The notes beneath the pieces were generated by a model that worked only from the letters and a program-made list of their open reading frames with translations, made no database searches and had not been told where the DNA came from. Source: Russula earlei (lineage: Eukaryota; Basidiomycota; Agaricomycetes; Russulales; Russulaceae). Taken from it: a stretch of 64,000 bases of DNA. Shown here piece by piece: positions 58,801-64,000 of this stretch (its first letter is position 1; each line of letters opens with the position of its first letter). The position numbers and the translations under genes were made by a program. The DNA is taken from contig JAGFNK010000159.1 of assembly GCA_025769875.1 (NCBI GenBank), positions 1 to 64,000 on the forward strand, read 5' to 3'.

Positions 58801-59404
58801 ACATCAGGAGTTGGGATGCAAAGCACACCAAGTTGTCCAGGAGGCTCCAGAGGATCATGCATTGGTATTTGGCATCTGAGATGCTAACCCCTGATGCATG
58901 CAGCTCCTTGCACTTGTAGCAGAGGTCTTGTAGGAAAGTGTGGATGTCTGTGCCCTTGGTGCATCTGCTCTCAAGAAACACTTGAAGCTGGTTGCTTTGG
59001 ATGTACTTGCTCTTTATCTTAAATTCTAGGGCAACTTGCTTCCAGCATTCCTCAGCAGAGGGTAGGTCAGCCACATGTACTGCCATTGAGTCAGGAAGGC
59101 ATTGACAGAGCAGGAAGTGGGCAATGCAATTGCTCCAATCCCAGGTCTTCATGGCTAAGTCTTCATCCTGCAGTGGGGCTCTGAGGGTTTGCCATGGTTG
59201 GGTGCCTGGCCAGTCCCATCAGTAGATACTCCAGTGGTCTGTGGCCTGCATAGCCTGTCTGAATCTTATAGTGAACACAGCCCAATTGGAGCCACTGATG
59301 TCAAGGTGAGGGATCACTGCTGGGATTTGCTCAAGGGTGTCAGGTGCAGGCAGCTGTGCTGTGGCAGGGGTGGAAGAAGTTGATGCTGATGGTCCAGGGC
59401 CCAT
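55820..59404 (-). mobile_element. copia-type LTR retrotransposon relic
   Basis: On the minus strand the order is gag start (MGPGPSASTSS, 59404), gag body (59152-58730), CCHC knuckle CHNCGKLGHWACEC (about 58,600), protease DSGATRHIS (about 58,220), GAG-pre-integrase HCC region, and integrase with aspartate in LWSDCRGKYLS and glutamate in HNGIVECLN. A solo LTR (56676-57274) interrupts the integrase; the frame continues at SGLPKLLWGEALQH, then the linker and the FAGLEYAYMT stretch that normally precedes the reverse transcriptase. No reverse transcriptase or RNase H follows; the FunK1 relic begins there. Protease before integrase before RT identifies Ty1/copia. Many stops are present. Confidence 0.88.
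56676..57274 (+). repeat. Solo LTR inserted in the copia integrase
   Basis: The 599 bp insert begins TGTAAGGGGGATTCTGGCTGG and ends GACTTGCTACA (TG...CA). CCGC is present on both sides (56672-56675 and 57275-57278). Removing the insert and one CCGC rejoins the integrase in frame (HTLSHKSG to LPKLLWGEAL). A TATA-like TACATAAAAAC at 57069-57079 indicates plus orientation. A related partial copy lies at 6656-7073. No internal region of this retroelement is present. Confidence 0.83.
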
Positions 59405-59486
59405 AACCTGTAGATTTATTATGGGCTATGTGGTGAATATATTGGTGTATTATGTTTTGTGAGCAAATGTGTGTGCAGCAGCCAGA

Positions 59487-60377
59487 TGTTACAACATTTT
59501 CCTTTTATGTTTACTTCTTACCTTTCACTATGGACTGCTTGCTTTTGTATGTCCCTTTGCTTACTGCTCTTGTGATCTCTTACATCTTGTGATTTCCTTT
59601 CTTGTTATCATGTGATCCATACATGTCCAGGTAACACTGGATTGCTGTTACTTTCCCTTTGTTTGGTTCTCTTTCCTTTTATATTCACTTCTTAGTTTCA
59701 ACTGTGCAATGCTGCACACCTACTGTGCAGCACAATCACTTAGTTCTGACTCATTTGTGGCCTCATTTCTATGACTCCTACTTATTATGACTCCTACTAT
59801 ACTAGTAGCACAGTCAAAGCGCAGCTATTGCTGTGCTTCTCCTGTATATATAAAAACACAGTACTTCAAGACCAAAGCCCTAAGCTTGGTCTCTTGTAGA
59901 ATCCAACCTACTCCTGTCCAAACATATTTTGCCTGCAATTCACTCCACTCCTAATCCTCAAACCACATCCACCTCTCCATTTCATCAACTCCTCACACAC
60001 ACACACACCATCCACCATCTACTCTCCCTATCCCTTCCTCCCCTAAGAGTCTCTCTTCACTCTACTGAGAAGAGCTCTCCTCCTTAAAGACCTACCTTCC
60101 TCTTCTCTCTGTGTGTTCAAGGTCTAAGACAGACTTGAACACATATAGCTAGTGGAACCGGCCCTAGTCTATCCCATTATAAACTTACCCTAGCTTCTCA
60201 ACAGACTGAGTCATACTAGGAAGGGTCTATTGACCATAACCTGTTTAGCATAAAACACTTTGACTGCTGCAGGGATCCTTACTCTTTACAACAGGGAACC
60301 AGCACATTCTTCGAACACACCTCTACTATCAAACTTGTCTTCAGGCTTGAGAACTGACATGGCTAGTTACCATGACA
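59487..60377 (+). repeat. Solo LTR, second family
   Basis: The 891 bp sequence begins TGTTACAACATTTTCC and ends GTTACCATGACA. It is flanked by the 5 bp duplication CCAGA (59482-59486 and 60378-60382). A strong TATA box (TATATATAAAAACA, 59844-59857) indicates plus orientation. It lies just upstream of the minus-strand copia gag start, so it entered the copia leader or LTR. No internal region remains, so it arose by LTR-LTR recombination or is an isolated LTR. Confidence 0.75.
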
Positions 60378-60382
60378 CCAGA

Positions 60383-61377
60383 TGTGCATGCAGGCATATG
60401 CATGTGAGAAAATGTCACTAGATAAGATAACAGCTCAGTGACTCAGGCATGTGAGCAATCACTGTGTAATATATATTTACCTAGATAAGATAACAGCTAT
60501 CTAGGTATTAGTCCATGGCACATATGTACAATAACTGAATAAATGTACCTCAGTGACTCACACATGTGAGTGATCACTGAGAGGAAACTACAGTATTAAC
60601 TACTAGTTTAAATAGATAAACTATCTAGACTATGCAAGCCCACAATCTATGAGAAATGGCATGTGCATTGGTGATTGAGCATATGATCATCAATGCTTAT
60701 CAATGAGTCAAGATGTAAGGTAACTAAGTACTTATGAGATCATACCAAAATATGTATTGTATCAGGGCGATCCCTCAGTCACCATTGCACATGCATGATT
60801 GGCATCACTTGCCAGTGATCAATCTCAATCACTTGTGCTTCTGATCTGCAAGATCACAACATTGATAATGGTTTTATTGTGCAGAGTACAAAGCTTACAT
60901 GTATACCTTAGATACTGTCTACTTGAATTGTCAGTTTGTGGTGTGTAACAATTTTCCAGAGGTTATGAATATTTGATTGTCTCAAAGAGGCATGAAACAC
61001 TGTAGAGCCATTTTTCTGTGTATTCATCCCGTTGTGGACAGGTGTGTCAGAAAAAGCCATGACACGTGACGTTGGTGGGATGGAAGTCTTCTACCTTAAC
61101 TAGCTCAGGCCCAAACTGAAATGTCCGTTCATACGGCCTCAATTCAAGGTTTGTCCTGAATTGTTTTTTGAAATTAGTTCCCTGAGGCGCGCGAATACTA
61201 TCGCACGCGCACGGGTGGGTTTTTCGAGTTACCCTATTGTGTTCCATATCGTTACCGAGACAGCCTCCATGATGGAGCCTGCTATGACGGATATACAACA
61301 CAACCAACAACCAGTGTTGTCCATGCAACATTCGCGGGTAGTGCCATGTGGCGTACCTACATACCCCACACTAATTC
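60383..61377. other. Repeat-rich spacer, no gene
   Basis: About 60,400-60,870 contains short palindromic repeats: CTAGATAAGATAACAGCT occurs twice (near 60,418 and 60,480), and CAGTGACTCA(C/G)(A/G)CATGTGAG twice (near 60,433 and 60,551). This may be the copia leader/LTR remnant or a small unclassified element. From about 60,900 the sequence becomes unique, with CpG reappearing near 61,180. No gene is recognised. Confidence 0.45.
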
Positions 61378-61646
61378 TTCTCTCAGTTCCAACGATCAGA
61401 GGTATTTGCGATCGCATTGGTCTGAAATCCGGAGACCCTGCTACATCGCACGGAATGAAAGCGGGACATATGTCATGTCATGCTCATCGTCAATAGAATA
61501 ATTTGAATGGATTTGACATCAAGGAGTGACGGCGCAATCTGTCTGTCGCGGAAGTGGAATCCGATTTATTGTACGATCACATCTCGCTCTATTCAGCAGA
61601 TTGAAGGCCCTTGGAGTGGAAGGAATTTGATCATAGGCTGTGAGCA

Positions 61647-61653
61647 TATAAAG
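61647..61653 (+). promoter_or_regulatory. TATA box of the duplicated small-protein gene, right copy
   Basis: TATAAAG in the same context and spacing as at 49904-49910. Confidence 0.55.
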
Positions 61654-61859
61654 AGACTTGCAAACGCCTCCCCATCTGACCATCCCACAACCTCGTTCCC
61701 ACATCCCAGTCAGCCTTGTGCGTCCTTCATTTTCTTTCCAGTCTCTCCTGTTAGTCTGAGATACATTTCTCCTGTAGCCATCTTAACGTTTCGTTCAATC
61801 TCGACTTTATACAGGTTAGTGTCATACTACCATCTCGACTCGTAGTATCCCTAGCTTCC

Positions 61860-61883
61860 ATGTCCAACTTCATATCAGCCTGA
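61860..61883 (+). promoter_or_regulatory. uORF of seven codons overlapping the main start (TGATG), right copy
   Basis: Identical codon for codon to 50117-50140, ending TGA with its A shared by the main ATG. Confidence 0.6.
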
Positions 61884-62333
61884 TGTCCAAAGTCACCTTC
61901 GCGAACATTTCACCTGACAATCTCATCTTGATTCCGCCGAACGGTGTGCAAGACCCGTTCCCACCTGGGAATATTAGAACCTATATTGGCCCTGGACCGT
62001 ATCAAGCCAAGAGCGGGCCAGAAATACTTTTGACCTTACTATTGGAAAGCGGTTCTCTCTTTACCGACATTTCCGGAATTGCTGTAAGTACCATGGCCTA
62101 TCCTCGGCAGCCCGTCGATTACAACCTATCAGGGGACAAGCGTGATCTTCGTTAATCGGTCTGGAAGCTCCGTTACGATATTTTCGCCAAGTGGTCAAGA
62201 TATTTTACGAAATGGTAGTAGTATAACCTATGAGACGGGCGGAACGTATACTTTCACGGACGACCAGGGGAAGAAAGTCTTTACCTTCAACATCGACAAG
62301 GGTACTTTCTCCAGTCTCATATCTGCCATCTAG
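61883..62333 (+). CDS. Two-repeat small protein, duplicated gene, right copy
   Basis: Exons 61883-62083 and 62133-62333 (201 nt each, 49-nt intron) encode 133 residues with the same two-unit build as the left copy and no recognised domain. By hand count the coding parts differ at about 27 positions from the left copy; about 24 change amino acids and about 3 are silent, all the silent ones in exon 1. The intron differs at one position. Changes cluster at non-hydrophobic, probably surface positions such as the segment after PPSG/PPNG (LPTGHF versus FPPGNI). Both copies look intact. Function is unknown. Confidence 0.8.
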
Positions 62334-62649
62334 TCCCTTGCCAGGACTGTAAGTGATCATCCTTCCTGACATCAAAGTGTCGAGGAAATCTAATCTATGC
62401 ACAACTTTTTTTTGGGCCCAGATTTGAAGATGGATACATGAACCGAGCCAACCATGAACTCCGCCAGCCCTACGCCACTTTGGATTCAACTCCATATCTT
62501 GGAACTCGTGTCACTGCTGGTTGATATTGTTTTACATGTAGCTTCGCTTCTGCTTTTGAATGTTATATGTAACCTGTATTTTGTGCGTTTGAATCGAACT
62601 CCGACGCAATGTTCGCGATGATCTTTCTTCGAGATAGACTGAGTGTGAA

Positions 62650-63210
62650 TGTAGCGCCCATAACTGGCTGGAAACCCTTGTCGCGTGCAAGGTTCAAGCT
62701 AGCCCGGGACGGCAGTGTGTAGCGGGACAGTTGAACATCAATTCAATCTAAGGGAATCTGTGTTGTCTAGGTTGGGTAGTCCCACACAAGGGGAAAAAAT
62801 ACACCCCACCAAACTAACCCACATAATTTTGACAGACAGGGCAAGAGCGACGGCGATGGTTAAATAGTCTGGAACATACTTTTGCAATGCCGTTGATCTG
62901 CTCGTCTCGCCACTTGAAATGCATCACCGTCACCTTATGGATGAGCAGGTGAGATAAAGCGCTCATCACATAGAGCTGGACGACCAAGGGTGGGGGGCCG
63001 GGAGAAGGAAGCGAGAAGCACCAAGCAGACACGTTGGAGACTATGTACCATCTTGACAGAGCCACGCTGAAAGTCTGAGGGAGCGGGTTCAAGTTGGAAA
63101 AGTTTCAGTAACCAATGCATCGCACTGCGACCTGTAGCGACTTCACCGGAGAGGCGACCAGATATGCTCGTAATCGGTGCGATGGTATTCGGTTTATTCG
63201 CGAGGACTCA
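62650..63210 (-). other. Possible unrecognised multi-exon gene, right copy
   Basis: Counterpart of 50900-51460. The LYVMSALSHLLIHK and DEQINGIAK segments and the splice-like signals are conserved, with a few replacements. A consistent exon chain could not be built. Confidence 0.3.
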
Positions 63211-63337
63211 TCATGACCAGGGGCATCAAGTGTCAATATAGTGAGGGTTAAGAGCTGAGCCCGCACACATTACAGTATTTCCGTCGGTCGACATCAGTGC
63301 AGAAACGGCAGCACTAACTCGGGCACAGCAACCGCAG

Positions 63338-63799
63338 TCAACTCGAAGATGCGTGTTCGAACCCAAGCCTCATCTTCCAGGATGATTGTAATATCCGCTC
63401 TTCATCGGTCGTCTGCCCGGCTGAAGCAACAACTTTCTTCGCCGTTGCTTGTTCTGGCAAGGGTGTAGAAGCGGACTCGGAGATGATCTTGCGACGGCAT
63501 GAGAACGACGTACCCCAGTTGGCAAGGCTCGGAAAGCGCAGAAGCTGGGCCCGCCGATTGTCGCAGTGCACGAGCGGCGAGCTAGAGCTCGCGACATGGA
63601 ACGACGTTGTCCACGGCCGCGCCAATAAAATCGCCATCGCTTCCCCCACAGCGTCCGCTGGCAAGGGTGCCGTCGTCACAACAGGCCCGAGTGCGTCAGC
63701 ATCCGGCTCATCAAGGGCAGTAAAGGCGACTGTCGGGACTGCCTTGGCTGCACTCCCACCGGCGCTGCCGAAGGCTGGGAGGCCCGAGAAAGGGGCCAT
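63338..63799 (-). CDS. Unknown conserved protein, right copy
   Basis: The frame is open over 153 codons from the ATG at 63799 (MAPFSGLPAFGS) to the stop at 63338; it stays open upstream without another ATG to about 63,928, so an upstream exon is possible. The product is Ala/Ser/Pro-rich with a central block LLARPWTTSFHVAS and a basic end (SSWKMRLGFEHASSS). I recognise no family. The left copy (51583-52045) is frameshifted. It is convergent with the two-repeat gene. Confidence 0.5.
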   Translation of the reverse strand: MAPFSGLPAFGSAGGSAAKAVPTVAFTALDEPDADALGPVVTTAPLPADAVGEAMAILLARPWTTSFHVASSSSPLVHCDNRRAQLLRFPSLANWGTSFSCRRKIISESASTPLPEQATAKKVVASAGQTTDEERILQSSWKMRLGFEHASSS

Positions 63800-64000
63800 A
63801 GTGGCCCTAGGGATGACGGATAAGGGGTAGTTTGGTCGTGCAGCTGCTGCCGTATTCGTGGGCAGAAACCGCGCAAGGGATGATAATATCGAAGGAGGTG
63901 GTGGCGATGCGGGTAAAAGAGAAGGCACAACTGGGGATGGTCGGAAGCGGAGCGGGGTAGAGTGTATCGTTGCGGCCGTTGCTTGATTGGTGTGTTGACA

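Larger units (their letters stand above)
61378..63958 (+). repeat. Segmental duplication, right copy (direct)
   Basis: It matches 49636-52204 in the same orientation. The match ends after GAAGCGGAGCGGGGT at 63958, close to the window end. Small indels distinguish the copies (for example in the T-run at 62407 and the AATTCAATCTAAGGG segment near 62740). Confidence 0.93.

Noticed and set aside
60400..60600. Direct short repeats considered as a CRISPR array or origin
   Set aside because: Only two copies of each unit with uneven spacing, in eukaryotic repeat DNA.

Overview
The window looks like nuclear DNA of a basidiomycete fungus, most likely an Agaricomycete. The protein-coding genes are split by many 45-70 nt GT-AG introns, and there is a fungal FunK1-type kinase relic, a Ty3/gypsy chromovirus, a copia relic, and a RA-LRR-PP2C-cyclase type adenylyl cyclase. 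I could not fix the order or genus from sequence alone. No CRISPR array, rRNA or convincing tRNA was seen.

Layout. (1) 1-12,060 is a nested transposon cluster. A Ty3/gypsy chromovirus (680-11,364; 592 bp LTRs, 5 bp target duplication) sits in older repeat DNA and is itself split in its RNase H codons by a 2.9 kb element with about 400 bp terminal inverted repeats (4,567-7,482, TA duplication). (2) 12,382-24,525 is a gene-dense, CpG-rich stretch: adenylyl cyclase (minus), divergent from a NIPA-type magnesium transporter (plus), then a Zn2Cys6 transcription factor (minus). (3) 26,130-32,640 is an AT-rich, CpG-poor block of transposon debris containing two fold-back CACTG elements and further imperfect palindromes. 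(4) 33,018-49,353 is gene-dense again: signal peptidase subunit SPC3 (minus) divergent from a glycerol-3-phosphate acyltransferase (plus); a second C-terminal Zn2Cys6 factor; a membrane-anchored cysteine-synthase-like protein (minus); a small CoA-binding protein with a one-base frameshift; and palmitoyl-protein thioesterase. (5) 49,636-63,958 holds two direct copies of a 2.6 kb segment separated by about 9 kb of transposon relics (pogo/Tigger transposase, FunK1 pseudogene, copia element, two solo LTRs).

How the genes fit together. The host genes are mostly housekeeping: cAMP signalling, Mg transport, ER signal-peptide cleavage, phospholipid synthesis, lysosomal/vacuolar thioesterase, sulfur/PLP metabolism. 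They form no cluster; neighbours are commonly divergent pairs. The most distinctive locus is the duplicated 133-residue protein in region 5. Each of its two exons is exactly 201 nt and encodes one copy of the same repeat. Its two gene copies differ almost only by amino-acid-changing substitutions while introns and flanks are less diverged, which suggests diversifying selection. Exon structures were built by hand from splice signals, reading frame and family conservation, without transcript data.
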